Source: Sisyra terminalis (Eukaryota > Arthropoda > Insecta > Neuroptera > Sisyridae). Taken from it: a stretch of 64,000 bases of DNA. Shown here in pieces: positions 13,701 through 28,700 of the stretch. The translations under genes and the position numbers were made by a program. Numbering within the stretch: the first letter of the stretch is position 1; the number at the start of each line of letters is the position of its first letter. A model generated the notes under the pieces. It saw nothing but the letters and a program-made list of their open reading frames with translations, did not search any database and was not told the DNA's origin. The stretch spans positions 5,084,001 to 5,148,000 of the forward strand of contig OY292280.1 in assembly GCA_958496175.1 (NCBI GenBank), given 5' to 3'.

Positions 13701-16700
13701 TAAATATTCCAGAGTCCAGAATTGTACATATCTGAACTCCGATAGCTGATTCTGGAACTATAAATGGGAGTTTCTTGCAAACTTGTTTGCCTTTAATGCC
13801 AACATTTGCTGGTACCCAAAAAAATAATATTTTATTCCCTTGGGATTATGGCATACTGTTAGGCACCTATCCATCATTTGTTTTTGATCCATTGATGAAC
13901 CTTGTGATATCAACATCTTTTATTTTGTTTTTTTCGTGCCAATCGCTGTGACCTATCTCTGTGACCTATTGCGATCCCGAATTTTATTTTCATACAACTT
14001 TGCATGATTCAAAACTTACATTGATCTATGTCATGGATTATTTTGGCGTCTCCCATATCCGGTTCCCGGGAATTTTTGCTAAGCCAACTTTAAGTAGGAC
14101 TTGGAAAGTGCTAATTTTCCTTGGCACTAAATATGTTTCTAGACATGACTAAATTAACAGAATTATTAGGAGTGGAAATTTGGAGAAAAAAAAATAGGTA
14201 TAAGGATTTTTGAAACAATCTGTATATTAATGTAGCTAATCGTAACTATGAGGAAAATTGTCAATTTTCAAATAAGTAGAGTGAAACAAGACTAGTTTTA
14301 TCATAATGCTAAAATTGGTTGTGATAAAGATAGAACAGTAGTGTGTATAGGAAAATCAATTTAAATCGAAACCGGAAAATGTTTTTTCTTTTTTTGTTTA
14401 AGCAAAAAGAAAAACTTATCGTTTTATTTGTCATTTTGCATTTGACGTCGATTTTTCTTTTCACAATTGGAAATTGTTAATTTATTTGATTTTCGTTCGC
14501 AATTACATTTGGAAAAACAATGCAAAGAAAACCTTGGATCCGAACGGACAATGCAAACATAAAGTTTGTAAGGAAAACTCTATGCCATACTTTTCAATCG
14601 GATTATATTTTTCCGATTGTTTGATATTTTCCTTATTTCCAATTACTAATACGTGTAATTTTACATTATTTTCATTTGCGTTTTGCAGGCTTCCGATTTC
14701 AGCGATATCGGCGATTGGCCCAGCTTGGGAAATAACATGGATGCAGTAAGTTTCATATTTTTTTTTCTTTAAATTTTTCCATAAATTTTCCATATGGCTA
14801 TGACGACTGATTTCCAAAATGTTTCAAAACATATGGAATACCTAACCTAAATATTTTCATCAAATTCTATTTATACTATATCTTCCACCTCATTTTCAAC
14901 TTTCAATCATTCCCCCCGAGCATAAAGATTCCCTAATATTTAAATACAAATTCAATTTTTCTTTTGTTTTCTATCTGACGGTAGATTTAGTTTTCCACGT
15001 GGTTTAATACTTCCTTTCAGCGTTGTCCGTCCCTGGCAAGGATCTTTAAATCGGAATAGTCCTTTCTTCCAGAATTTCACCTGTTTTTCTAGCCCGGGAA
15101 AATCGCTTCTCCCTCGACTTTTCCAATCGCTTTCAAGCCCCGCACACTAACACAAACAAAAGAATGAAACTAAAGTTCAAAAGCTCCAATGCCACACAGC
15201 GCGAACGCGCTTCTCCTCAATGAAATCCCATTGAAACTTCTTATAAAATGAAAATTGTTTTTCACTCCAAACAAAAATATTTTTCTCATATTTATTCACG
15301 TGGTTTAATGCTTCCTTTAAGCGTTGTCTATCTCTGGCAAGGATCTTTAAATCGAGATAATCCTTTCTTCCAGAATTTCGTTTGTTTTTCCTTGTTTTTG
15401 AGATTTTTAGTTTCCCTTTTACAATGTGATCAATCCAAATAGCTTTTCTTCTTAACATATCAATGATATATCTTTCTTTGTTGACTACTTTCAATACTTC
15501 CACGTTTGTGATTCGATTTGGATTTTTTTCCATTCTTCTTCAGCACCATATTTCAAACTTCCGAAGATACTTCTGCCTTATTTTCTTAGAATCCAGGTTT
15601 CTAATCCATAAACTGCTGCATCTACTTTCTAATGAAAGATTCTTGACGCTAATTGCCATTTTAAACATTAGAATTGAGCCATTTTTTTAGTTTTCTGTTA
15701 TTTACATTGATGTAAAAGAAGATATCTTTAATATTCTACTTCTGACTTTCTTGTATTTACTATATAAAGAATCCCCTATAACATGGTATTCGTTTAACGC
15801 GATTTCATCTCCCTCGTTTATCACATGTTTTCCCCCAATTTTGTATATATACGGTTTACCAGCATGAGGTTTGGAGTACCTCAAAACTGCAGCCTTAGGC
15901 TTATTGTGTTCTCTGGGTCCCTGTTTCAACTTATATATTAAGATTTAGATATTTAAAGAAAGTATCATGTTACAATATGTGATATTTTTAATAAAGGACT
16001 TACCGCCTTTCTTTTTTTTTATGGATGTTTAAAGCAGGGCTGTGGAGTCGAAAAAAAACACGGCTCTGATTCCTATATTTACCAAATAACACGACTCCAA
16101 TTCCACGACTCCAATTCCACGACTCCAATTCCACGACTCCAACTCCTCGACTCCATATCCACGACTCCAACTCCACGACTCCAACTCCTCGACTCCTACT
16201 CCTCGACTCCGACTCAAAAAAGCTCAATTTTATCAGGTTGTTTCCTACCTTTCCATATACCCATTTTGTTCATGTTAAAGAGAAAAAAATAAATCAAGAT
16301 CAAACTTGAAATGACATGAGATAGAAGGGGACAACCGACAAACTCATTCTTGTAAACCTTATTCATTCAATGGATCTTAGTAATTTACCATATCGGCGCG
16401 ACTTGTGCCTGCAAGTTTATATTTGTACACAATACACATTCATTATAAATTAAAAAAAAATATATTAAATTTAAACGAAAAAGGAGTCGGAGTCGCTCGT
16501 TTTTTACGACTCCAACTCCACAGCCCTGGTTTAAAGATAAAATTAAAATAGAAAAGGATGTAACAATTCGATTGTTGATCAAATCAGTTCCATCCACTAT
16601 CCAGAATTACCCTTCCTCTTACTTGGTCTCGTGAAAATCATTCACAATGGGTCTTAAGCTAGCGCGGTTACAATCGCCATGGGACCCGTAGTTTAGCCAA

Positions 16701-19700
16701 CGATCCAAAAATGGCACTACTTCTAACCTCTTGGTAGTAAGTGATCCAATCATCCGCAAGGATAATCAAGGTTGCCTATCCAAAAGGGGACTTAGTTCTG
16801 TGAAACTTACTTAGTCCAGGAATATGACATTACAACTTTTGATCTATTATCTCAGATATTTATTTCGATTATACGGGACCCGTCATTTAGTCAACGATCC
16901 AAAGATGGCAGTACTTCTAACCCCTTGGTAGCAAGTGATGCAACCATCCCCAAGGATATTTAAGGTTGCCTACCTTAAAGGGCACTTAGCCCAGCGAAAC
17001 TTACGTCCAGGAATATGATATTAGAACTTTTGATTTTTTGTCTCAGATTTTTATTTCGATTATACAGGATCCGTCACTTAGCCAACGATCCATAGATAGC
17101 GCTACTTTAACCCCTTGGTAGCAAGTGATCCAGTCATCCGCAAGGATAAGCAAGGTTGCCTATCCAAAAGGGGACTTAGTCCAGTGAAACTTACTTAGTC
17201 CAGGAATATGGCATTACAACTTTTGATCTATTGTCTCAGATATTTATTTCGATTATCAGTCAACCTTTTGCAGTCTCTGCAATACTACTTGATGGCCAAT
17301 GGACCAAAAATCGCTTAGTAATTAAAATTTATATTGAAGAAAATACATCACATTTTTTGAACGTTGGTAACAATTAGTTACTTTTTTGTTGTAACGTTTG
17401 AAATATTTCAAATAATAATAATAAAATTAAACACAAAACTGCTATTGTCATTAAGGGGGGAAGCTGGTCTAGAGCGTGAAAAAATGGGCATAATTTATGA
17501 ATTTTTTGTGACTCCACAAAAAGATCAATCGAAAATCTGTGAAAGAGGTTTTATAATTTAGGTTTTACTATACAAATACAAATTTTTTCGTACCAATTAA
17601 ATTCAAAATGGCGGCTGTCCACCATTTCTTCGGAGGTGCCTCATTTTTTAGATGGGCCCATGGCCGAAGATGTAACCTCCTTAATTTTGGTCCTGGAACA
17701 AAATCCTGAAAATTTTTAGTTTCTATATAGCAACAGCAAAAGACGTACGTAGGATTTTTTCGATATTTTGTTTTTTCGCGAAATGGTGCACGTTTGAACA
17801 AAACATTAAAATTTTCACTATAAAAAAACGACAAAATTGTTGACTTAAAAAAAACTATGCAATATAAAAAAAATTCCTACGTATGTCTCCGGAGAAAGGT
17901 ATTTCGAATGTACTGTGAAAATTTCGTATAGATCGGTGAAGATTTGCTCGAGTTATGTCTTCGGCCAGTTCGAAAAAAGTGATTTCGAGAAAAACGCGTT
18001 TAAAGTTTTAAGTACTATAAAATCATATTAAATGCGTATATACCTTTAATCTGCGAAAGTTTGGGCATTTGGACATTTTTGCCGGCATCCATCCTTTGGT
18101 ATGTTATTTTTAAGACCCTAAAGTACCTTATAAGACAACAACAAAAAATTTGGTTTTTTCAAAATTCTAGACCAGCTTCCCCCCTTAATATTTTTGAGAA
18201 TTGAGGAAAAAGATCAAATGATTAGTTTGCGAATATCATAAAACAAATAAATACATTATGATAAAGATAGGTAAAATGTCGGAATTTAGTGGTTTTAACG
18301 ATGAACGTTATTCCATTTTTGTTTCCCCGTGATCTGGGGGCCTCTCCTGCGAGTTCCTCTGCGTTGCGTCCTAAAAGGACTATTGCGCCCAACGTTATTC
18401 CATAATACGGAACCCTTCATTGATTGTGGTCCGGCATGCACGGATTTCATGAACTAACAGTTTCTGTTCTTTTGTTTTCAGCGCAAGGCAAACAGTTCTA
18501 CAAGTTCCGGATCGAAATCGTCCAACTCGTCAAAAATTTCTGAACTAGAAACTAAAACAAAGAATTGTGCAATTCAATCAGAACGCCTGGGTGAACCGTC
18601 AACATCGAACATTCCACCAAGTTCTGGAGTTAGTGCTTTGGCAACGTCATCCAAACTGCCCAGCGAAATAAACGAACAAAACGCATCCAACAGTTCGAGC
18701 AAATCTTCGACACGTTCAGCAGTTAGCAGCGGCCGAAACGAAGTTCGAAATGAACAAAAACTAAGACCAACTTCCGTTACCAGTGAGAAACAACAAATAG
18801 CCACGACGTCCAATCTAAATTCCCAAATAGGAATTGATGCAAATGAAGATCGTCGCAAAAGAGGTACTATCATTAAAAACCCTTTAAACTATTGACATTT
18901 TCGTTTGCCAACTTTCCTGAAAATTTCATCAAAATCGGTTGAACTGTTCGTTGGACTTCCATTTATAAGATATACGGTATAAGCTTGGATCAGGAACGTC
19001 GAAATTTGAGAACTGTTTCGAATAGTTTCGTAATTATTCCTCTACGTATTGTTCACTCGAATGCAATTTGTACGTAAACTTCGATATATGCCAGAAATGA
19101 AGAAGCTACGGTTATTTTCAAATATATATAATAGTCCAAGAGCCAGTAACACAAGTTTCATGAAGTGTTTGATGCACCTTGAAATTTTGTAAGGATAGTA
19201 TCTATAGGATGAAAAGTAGAAATACCTATGTTTGCCTAACCCAACCCGGGACACCAAGTACTGCGCATGGGTGAAAGGTGTAATAAAATATAAGTCCAAA
19301 AAAAGTGTTTGATTCACAGGCCAACAAACGTTAATCGAAAGTTTAGGTAATTTTAAATTAGAATTCAAGATGGCAGACACTTTTGAGGGGGTTTACATAT
19401 AATTATTTCCCCCCAAAGTAGTTTTTTTTAATACAAAATTAAGTGTTTGATTCACTCTGAAATTTTAACAGCTTATTAATTAAATATTTAAGATTTTAAT
19501 TACAAAAAGCCAGACAGTTTTGTTGGGGTTTAACTATAGGCAAACATAAAAATAAATCTTATTTAAAATAGAATATAGTGTATAGTGTATACATAGTATA
19601 TAAAATAGTACATAGTCAATTTTGTAGGTTTATTATCATGAAAAAAAAAATTTTAAAATATGAAAACAGTGCGCACTCGATACACAGCGTACTCGATCTC

Positions 19701-22700
19701 GTTGTGTATGATCAGTCCCTTTAGCAAGTGTCTCAATTTCGTCCTACTAGGTACCTCACTTTAAGCATAAGTATCGAACAAAATTTTCTCTAACGACTGC
19801 TTCTAAAGTTCAACAGAAACAGATTGAAAAATTAATTATTATTATTTATATATGAAAAAATGCAACTCTATAGTAAGAATAATTTATAAAAAAATAATGA
19901 ATAAAAACAACATTTTAGTTTAAACTACAGTCTAAATAATTACCTATATTAATTATTTCTTATCAAAGTTTATTTAGGTATCAATTTATTTTACTTTTTC
20001 GCACTGTTATTTACTTTCGCGCACGGTTTCTATACTTTCGCGCACGCTTGCCACCACGATGAGAAAACGGCTCTTTACCCCCGCCACACAACGCACGAAA
20101 GTTCAACTTTAGAAACAGTCGTTACAAAATAAATATTACCTAAGTATATTTTTGCATTTCGCAAATGGTTTAGAGTTTCCTATCATTAATTATAATACAT
20201 CACAGTTTTTCACAAGTGTTTTTCCCATAAAAAAGTAAACTTTATTTAGAAAATTTGGTTCAAGTCCATTTAAGCACACCCACAATATGGCAACGTTGCA
20301 TTTTCGACTTTGTTTTTAATTTAATTCGTGATTAAATAAATTCATAATGACAATTTAGCCACAAAGGAAAAAATTATACCATATAAGAATTAAATCATCA
20401 AAAAAATTGCGAATTAAATTAAAAACAAAGTTGAAAATGCAACGTTGCCAAATTGTGGGTGTGTTGTAAGGGACTTGAGCCGAAAATTTAATTTTACATA
20501 TTACAATACAAATACATATTTGAAAATAATCGTCACTTCTTCATTTCTAGCAAATGTCAAATTTTACGTACCAATCGCATTCGAGTGAACAATACGTACA
20601 GGAATAATATCAAAGCTATTCGAAATAGTTCTAAAAATTTCGACGTTCCTGATCCAAATTTATACCAAAATTAGGTTCTTCTAAAGTCGCAATAACTGGA
20701 TATCGAGGGAATTTTTCCCGGCAGAAGAATCTAAATCATTAGTTAAACAATTTTGGGGTCATCATAGAAAATACATCTTTTTATGGACTATAATCAAAAT
20801 GAAATTGATGTTTATACACTTTGGGGAAAATTCAGTACTTTCGAGAAAGATTTTAGCTAGTAAAAACATTTGGAATAACAAACAATGAAATAAACACAGT
20901 TGGAGTACTGGGTTTACAATATATAGGAAATATTGCGGTCCAATTTATGTAGTATAATTTAATATAATAATATATAAAAATCATACCATAAACATTTGAA
21001 CGGAAGTTCAAACAAAAATATTCGTGACGTATATCCCAGATACGTATTTCGATTGCCAAGCAAATTTCCTCAGTGGTCATCAAGTAGTTTGGATCACTCC
21101 GTAACTGCTTTGTGATGTGTATACAATATATAAAATATATTGCAGTTCAATTTATGTAGTATAATTTAACACAATAATATACAAAATCAATACAATAATA
21201 TACAAATTTAATATAATAATATACAAATTTAATATAATAATATATAAACTCAATATAATAATATTTAAAAAATCATACCTCCAACATAAATTTGAACAGA
21301 AGTTCAAACAAAAATATTCGTGACGTATTACCCAGATACGTATTTCGATTGCCAAGCAATCTTCATCAGTGGTCATCGAGTAGCTTGGATCACTCCGTAA
21401 CTTCTATGTGATGATTCACAAAATAATCACGGATTGACCTCAATTTATAAGTCCTGCCTTTTTATTTTTCTTTATGGAGGGGGGTAAGAGAAAGGCACGA
21501 CTTATAAATTGAGGTCAATCCGTGATTATTTTGTGAATCATCACAAAGCAGTTACGGAGTGATCCAAACTACTTGATGACCACTGAGGAAGATTGCTTGG
21601 CAATCGAAATACTTATCTGGGCCGTCACGAATATTTTTGTTTGAACTTCTGTTCAAATTTATGTTTATGGTATGATTTTTATATATTATTATATTAAATA
21701 ATACTACATAAATTGGACCGCAATATATCCTATATATTGTATACACTGTATAACTGTTCAAAGTCAGCGTAAAAATCTTATTTTGATTAAAGTTGGAGTA
21801 GTTATATTTTTGGTCACTAGATCGCGTGGTGTCAAGTTATTTACCAAAAAAAGTTTAAAATCGCTCCGAAAATTGAACTTTTATAGAAATTTTCAGAGAA
21901 ATGTCAACGGAAAACATTCTGAATTAGTCAATGAAAGCCGGGGAGTTTGTCGTGGAAAAACGGGACATCCGTATATTGACGAGATTTTATAATTTAAATT
22001 CTTTTGAATCTAAAGCTTAGTACACACTAGTAGACATGTTACACGGTTTTGGTCTTTGAGATGTGTCTTAGATTGTCTCCCAGACCTGTCTTTAGACAAA
22101 TTTTTGTCTACGGATCTGTTGCAAGACCAAAAATCGATTGAAGTGGGAGACTAGGTCCAAAATTGCATTTCGTTGTAGTTAAAGCAGCTGATCTATGTCC
22201 GTTACACTTTCCGTTAAGATAGAACCTAATGAGTTCTACACTAGTCTTATATATTAGTTTATAGAAATCGCGCAACATGGTCTCCTAGTGTATAGTAGAC
22301 TTTAGTGATGCCTCTTAATCACAAGTTATATCGTGTAATGATATTAAAAAATTATTAGTTTTTGTGTATTTTTTACTAAAATTGCATGGATTTATTAGTT
22401 TTAATTGTTTCATTTTGATTGTGTTTATATTTGTTCACTTAAATCCCATATTGAACCAATGGAGGCATATTTCAATTTGAAATTTTCCCTTTAAACTAGC
22501 GGAATTGTTTCTAGAACAACCAATACATGCATTTTCTCCTGCCTGTTAATTCCTTCCGTTCCAAATCTACTCGAACCATCTATTTTTGGCTTTTTTTTTT
22601 CGTGTTTTTGATTTTTGTGAAAACTAGAAAATCAGGAATTGATTTTTTGTTCGGGAAACTCTGGTAAAAGATACGTCAATCTGTACTCAATTGATGTTGA

Positions 22701-25700
22701 GAAACTTGTCAAGTTCCATGGAAATGGTTCTATGGAAAATCAGGAAGTTTTAGGAATTTTAGGAAAATCATGAATCATGAAATCATTATCATAATTTTCC
22801 GTCCTATGTTTTCTTTGAAGCTTTTGCTATTTTTCTTTATTGATTTTTGTTAGGATTCATTTTAGCATTTTAATTTCTGATAGTTTTTCATAGTGATTAG
22901 GTTTTACTGTTTACATTGATCATACAATCCTTTTAATAATCCTTTTTTTGACACTTTTTCTGATCCTCTATCCAACATTAGTGATACCACTAACAGGGGA
23001 GGCTAGCTCAATGTTAATTTTGTGTTCCTCCAAATGGCTATCTTCCGGGCGTCATTTACTGAGGGCGCTAGTGTAGCATAACCGATAATAACGATAACTA
23101 CTTTTAACCAATTTTAGAATTTTATGCGCCAAATTCAAATTTATTTTATTCCTGAAATATTTAAAATATACTAACGAAAATTTGATTGAAAATTAAATTT
23201 TATTTATTAAAATTGAAATACCAAATATAACATTATTTCACATTGTAAAATTTAATTCAAGTTAATTACAGACATGCTAAAGAATATTTACTTAATGGCG
23301 TTAGTTTAGAGATGACAGTTGAATCCTGGAAATTGTCCTTTTCTATCGCTATGAATTGTGACTGCCTAGAAAAATCGTCGAATCCTTGCTAAAACAAATT
23401 TATTTTACTTAAATAAAAATCAAAGTTTGAATTTAAACCATATTTTGACCCCATAAAAAATGGGTATTAACTAGTAAATAAATACAGTGTAATTTCACTA
23501 ATCCGGCACTATTAAAAACCGGAGGGTGTCGGATTATTGGAATGTTCGGATTACTGGATTATAGTGAAAAAGTCATAGGTAATTAATAAAATAAAGCATT
23601 GCATAGAGGGAATAAATTTAGAGGGGCGAGGAAGGTGTGGGCTGAGAGTGTCGGATTATTGGAGGTGCCGATCTATCGAAGTGCCAGATTAGTGAGATTA
23701 CACTGTACATACCTTCGTAATAAATTTAACTAGTAAATAACTTATAACTTATTTAACTAGTAAATAAATACAGTATAATCTCACTAATCCGGCACTTCGA
23801 TAGATCGGCACGTCCAATAATCCGGCACCCTCAGCCTACGCTTCTCTCGCTCCTCTACATTTATTTCCGCCATGATGCTTTATTTTATTCATTACCTATG
23901 AATTTTTCACTATAATCCAGTAATCCGAACATTTCAATAATCTGGCACCCTCCGGTTTTTAATAGTGCCGGATTAGTGAGATTACACTGTACATACCTTC
24001 GTAATAAATTTGGGAAGTAGAAAAGTGTATTTGATGTTGATCTTTTGAAAAAATGCACACAACACTGCCATTAAATGGGAAATACATTATCCATGATGGA
24101 TATTGAAAAGAAAACCGTGATTCCAAATAATCAAATTCGGCACTTGCTAGTTAGAGGCGTCAGTCTTATTTTAAAATTAGTTAAAAAACTTTCACCCCCG
24201 TAATTTCTTAACTACCAACTTCAACACTTCTACCAACTTTACCCTAGCTAAAAGTTGCTTAAAATTTGAAATATTTCTTACCGCGCCATCTGCATTTGAC
24301 GCCCCAACTATTAATTTTTGGGAACCAAGTCTGTCATAAGAGCTTAACTTCCATGCTTTACCTTAGCTAAAAGTCCCTTAAAACTTGAAATATTGCTTAC
24401 CGCGCCATCTGCATTTGACGCCCCAACTATTAATTTTTGGGAACCAAGTCTGCCATAAGATTTTGACCCCCATGCTTTACCCTAGCTAAAAGTCCCATAA
24501 AACTTGAAATATTGCTTACCGCGCCATCTGCATTTGACGCCCCAACTATTAATTTTTGGGAACCAAGTCTGCCATAAAAGCTTGACCCCCATGACCACTA
24601 AGCTCTACTATCGAGTGAATCTGCCTCATAAGTGCCATGTTAAATTTGAAGTTTTAACCCGGAACTTGTCCGGGTCCCTCTTCCATATAGTTTTTATATG
24701 GCAAAAGAAGAGTAGACCAGTTTAGCAGAAGATCCATAGTAGTTAAAATAAAGCCACGTTCACACTATAGTAGACCTCAGTAACCGATATCCATTTCCAG
24801 ATTCTCTTTTCACCTAAATCCTGGAATTTGTATTCATGTCCAGATTTATTTTCGATAAGTAGGAACATTTCTATTTTGCTCTTTTCATTGTGTCACCATT
24901 TGATTGGAAATAAAATCAAATACGAAATTCCATTTTCAAAATTCGTGTCCTTTTTTTTTAAATGTACAGCCATCAAGTACAAATGGGTGCCACTCGAGAT
25001 CGGTCTAAACAAACCCAGATCAAAAAGGGAGCGGTCACCGAAACCTAGCATTGACGGTAAGTGTTTTTCTTTCTGTTTTTTTTTTTTTTTTATAATTTTC
25101 CAGAATAAAAATTAAGCTTCGATTTTTTCCAACAAGGTTCTCGGGGATTTAACGGTAAGAAGTTGCTTTGTACCATAATTTGCTTTCGTTTTCTTTTCTT
25201 TTTTTTGGTATTAATCGATTGATTTAACATAGTTTCTCACTATTCAAATATATTTTCTTTTTGTGTTTTAGGTTCGACTCGACCAAACTCATCCAACCAT
25301 CGAAACGGAGCTCGAGGACCCAAGGGGGCGAATTCGAGAAATCGTAGATTTGGAGATTGGCCCTCCAGTCAAAATCGGTACAAATCAACTGAATTTGTTG
25401 ACTATCCATCCGATTTCAATACGGTTCGTGTAAATAATTGTCAACTATTGAATTAATTCAAAAGAAATATCTACAAAATTACAGGTGGCAGCTACTGACG
25501 GAAATTTCGTTCTTCCATATATGGGCACTTATTACTACGGTTCCAATAACTATAACAACTTAGATATGCCAACTTTAAAGGAATATATAAGAAAGCAAAT
25601 GTAAGAATTCAATTAATTCGTTAATAGACAAAACTAAAGATAATTCCCAATTGATAATCACTAATAACTAAGATATGGGGCATTTCACGTGAAGCTAAAT

Positions 25701-28700
25701 TGTTGAAATTTTTTCATATTCGGGAAAATTATACTTCTAGTAAGTATAAATATGGATACAAAATATTTTTTTCGGATGATTATTTGTCAAGTTATACGCT
25801 TCTAAAGAATTGTCGTTATTGAAATTCGTATTTTTTGAAAATTTTTTTTCGAATAAAACAATTTTTTTTTATATAATAAATATGGCGATTTAAATAGAAT
25901 ATATACTGTTCTTTATAAATACAAAATAAAACTAGATATTTTTAATTTTTTTAATATACAAAATCGGAAATTAACTTTTCAAATTAGAATTTCAGTAACT
26001 TCGACCATTTTGTTTTTGGCTTTTTTTATTTCAAAATATAGCCAAAAGTATATTTATAATACACCGGAAGTTTCATAATGGGATTTGCAATAGTTTAGGA
26101 GATAGATGAATTAAAGCAGGGGAGGCTAACTCAATGTTAATTTTTTGTTCCTCGAAAAGGCCTATTTCTTGCTGACAAGTCCCGATGGCGCTAGTTTAGT
26201 AGCACAGCCGATAATAACGATATCTTCTTTTAATCAGTTTGGATTTAAGCGCCATTTTCAAATTTAATTTATTCCTGAAATATTTTATATAAAAAATTGA
26301 AAATTTAATTGAAAATTACATTTTATTTACAAAAATTGAAATACAAAACATAACATTATTAAGCATTGAAAAATTTAAATTGCCTAAAACGAAATATGAT
26401 CAATACAGAAAACTGGACAATGATTTTAGATATAATAATAATAATAATTTTAAGTTTAAATTTTACATTGTTCAATTTCCTTTAATTGAAGTAAATTACA
26501 GACAAAATGTTAAAGTATACTCAAAAATACGTTAATTTGGAAATAACAGCTAAATCCTGGAAATTATCCTTCTCGATTGCCATGAATTGCGACGACTTAG
26601 AAAAATCGTCGAATCGTTGCTGAAACAAATTTATTTCACTTAAAAAAATAAAATTCCAATGAAAGTAGGTAGTAAATCCCGAGTTTGAATTTCAAACATA
26701 TTTGGGTTTGCCACAAAACAGGGGGTCTTAGCTACTAAATACATACCTTTGTAATAATCTTGAGAAGTAAAAAAATGTATTTGATGGTGACTTTTTAACA
26801 TAAAACACACAATACTGCCTACAAAGATACACAAGTTTCCTATAATAGAAAACCGCGACAATGAAAATCCATGAAAAAATGCGATTCCAAATAATTAAGA
26901 TCGACAGATGTTAATAGCGTCAGTTTTACTTTGAAATGAACAAATTCGTTCAGATGATTTCACTACTACCAACATCTTTACTTTTACCAACCTTCTGTTC
27001 TTTACCCCAGGTCTGTGCTACTTAAAACTAGAAATGCTTGCCACGCCATCTATAGTTGGCCGGGCTAAGCATGATATTTCGGGAACCAAGTCTGCCATAA
27101 GAGTTAGACCCCCCTGAATTAAGGTACATACGTGTCGTACCCTAGCTTCCTTAGGTCAACTGGTTTACGCTATGTAACACTAAAACGTTGTAATATTTAT
27201 ATTTACTATCCTACATAAGCGTATTTAAAGCTCTAACAATGTTGTTGGGTAATTATTATTCAAATTAAAATAGAATTTATTGAAAAAAATACAAATAGGA
27301 AGCAATAGTTTAAAATAAATTTCGGGATCTACTCAAATATTATAAAGAGGAAAGATTTGACTCCGAAACTACTTGACCGATTTGAAAAATTCTTTCACTG
27401 TTAGGAAGTTGCACTATCTCCGTTAAACATAGACTATATTAAATTTTCAGTTTATTAAATGTGTCTTTTTAAAGTCGATAAAATAGTGTTTTCAGGTATG
27501 ATTATGTTTTTCGTAAAAGAAATAAGAGAAATAACAATGTTCATATACCAGTACTAATAGTAAATCTGAAAAGAAAATATAATCTACCCCTACGTTACGC
27601 AGACGAAGTCGCGGGGATCAGCTATATTGTTTATATATACGAAAAATTCAAGTATATGCTCAATTGGTGATATGAAATAACATAGTTAAAACTTGAAGGC
27701 CAAAATGAGAGAATAGCAGCTTTAAATATGTCGTTTAAGGAATCTGAACCGGTTTGAGGTATTTATTATTAGTTGTCAATTATAAATACATTAACACCTT
27801 TTTCCGAGTCCATAAATTACACCTTTAAATTTGCATTTTTCTCATTACCATATTATTTATTATCACAAGTTGAGAACAGGTAAAATTCTTTTCAATTTCA
27901 CACCTGTTTGGAATTTATTCGGTTTTGCTCACAATAACAGTCATTATAGAGCAAAGGTCAAAAAATTGTACTTTAATATTTGTCTTCTTGAATTCTATCG
28001 TATGATTGAAGAACAGACTAATCGAATTCGATAGTATTTTGTTTTTAGGTACATCTTAGTGTTTCGCCAAAAAAAAAAGAGTATAAAGATCACAAACAAG
28101 TCTAATCTAAATAGTTGAACCAATTATTCTGGTTTTACTTATGGTTCCAATTTAAAGACAGCTTTACTGATTTGATAGAAACTTTGTAATCAAGTTCAAC
28201 TAATTTTTCTTCGGAAGAAAAGGTTGCCTATTTACGTTTAATTATTAATAGTAAAAGTAGCATTCAGAAGAAGGCCGATTAAAATAAATAAATGGACATC
28301 CATTAATTGGATATAAATTGGATTCTTTAATTAAAAATCTATGTTGCTTTTTAAGATTTTTTAAGAAAAATCAGCATACATGAAATCAGGGTTGCCTATA
28401 CAAATGATATTGCGAGCCACTTCGGAAATGCATCATAACTCCGGGAGCCTTTTTTGAAGTTATATCTCTAATTCTCCATACTAAATTTAGATACACTGTA
28501 ATCATTTTATTATTTCGGTTTTCACCAATTTGGTCATTATAAAAGGTATACATTTTATGAAAGCCTGATGCATATCGCAGGTCGAAAAAATTGTCAAAGG
28601 TGCCTTTTGTGGTTCGCGGGTTGGCCACCTCTGATTTAAATAAACAATGAATAATCTATCTTTTATCTAAATATATAAAATTGTTATATTGGTTTGGGTA

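Larger units (their letters stand above)
18976..20666. mobile_element. Long-TIR foldback element, copy 2 (with insertions)
   Basis: Ends GGTATAAGCTTGGATCAGG and ...CCTGATCCAAATTTATACC are inverted copies, matching the 11906-12875 element in opposite orientation. Its centre (about 19136-20139) has been enlarged by other DNA, including the TGTAACGAC MITE and hairpin arm. Confidence 0.65.
22994..24593. mobile_element. hAT-like element with perfect 8-bp TSD (1.6 kb)
   Basis: Ends CAGGGGAGGCTAGCTC... and ...CTTGACCCCCATG lie between perfect ACCACTAA duplications (22986-22993 and 24594-24601). It contains two nested pogo-like MITEs and three tandem units near its right end. The related 26117-27116 element lacks the MITEs. 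No transposase ORF. Confidence 0.88.

Noticed and set aside
14503..14817. 104-codon minus-strand frame
   Set aside because: Overlaps larp exon 3 in antisense; no family features.
16000..16227. Arg/Ser/Glu repeat frames on the minus strand
   Set aside because: They are the translation of the GACTCC-type 12-mer tandem inside the hAT-like MITE.
16681..17258. CRISPR-like array
   Set aside because: The three units are contiguous ~192-bp tandem repeats with no short repeat/spacer structure, in a eukaryotic genome.
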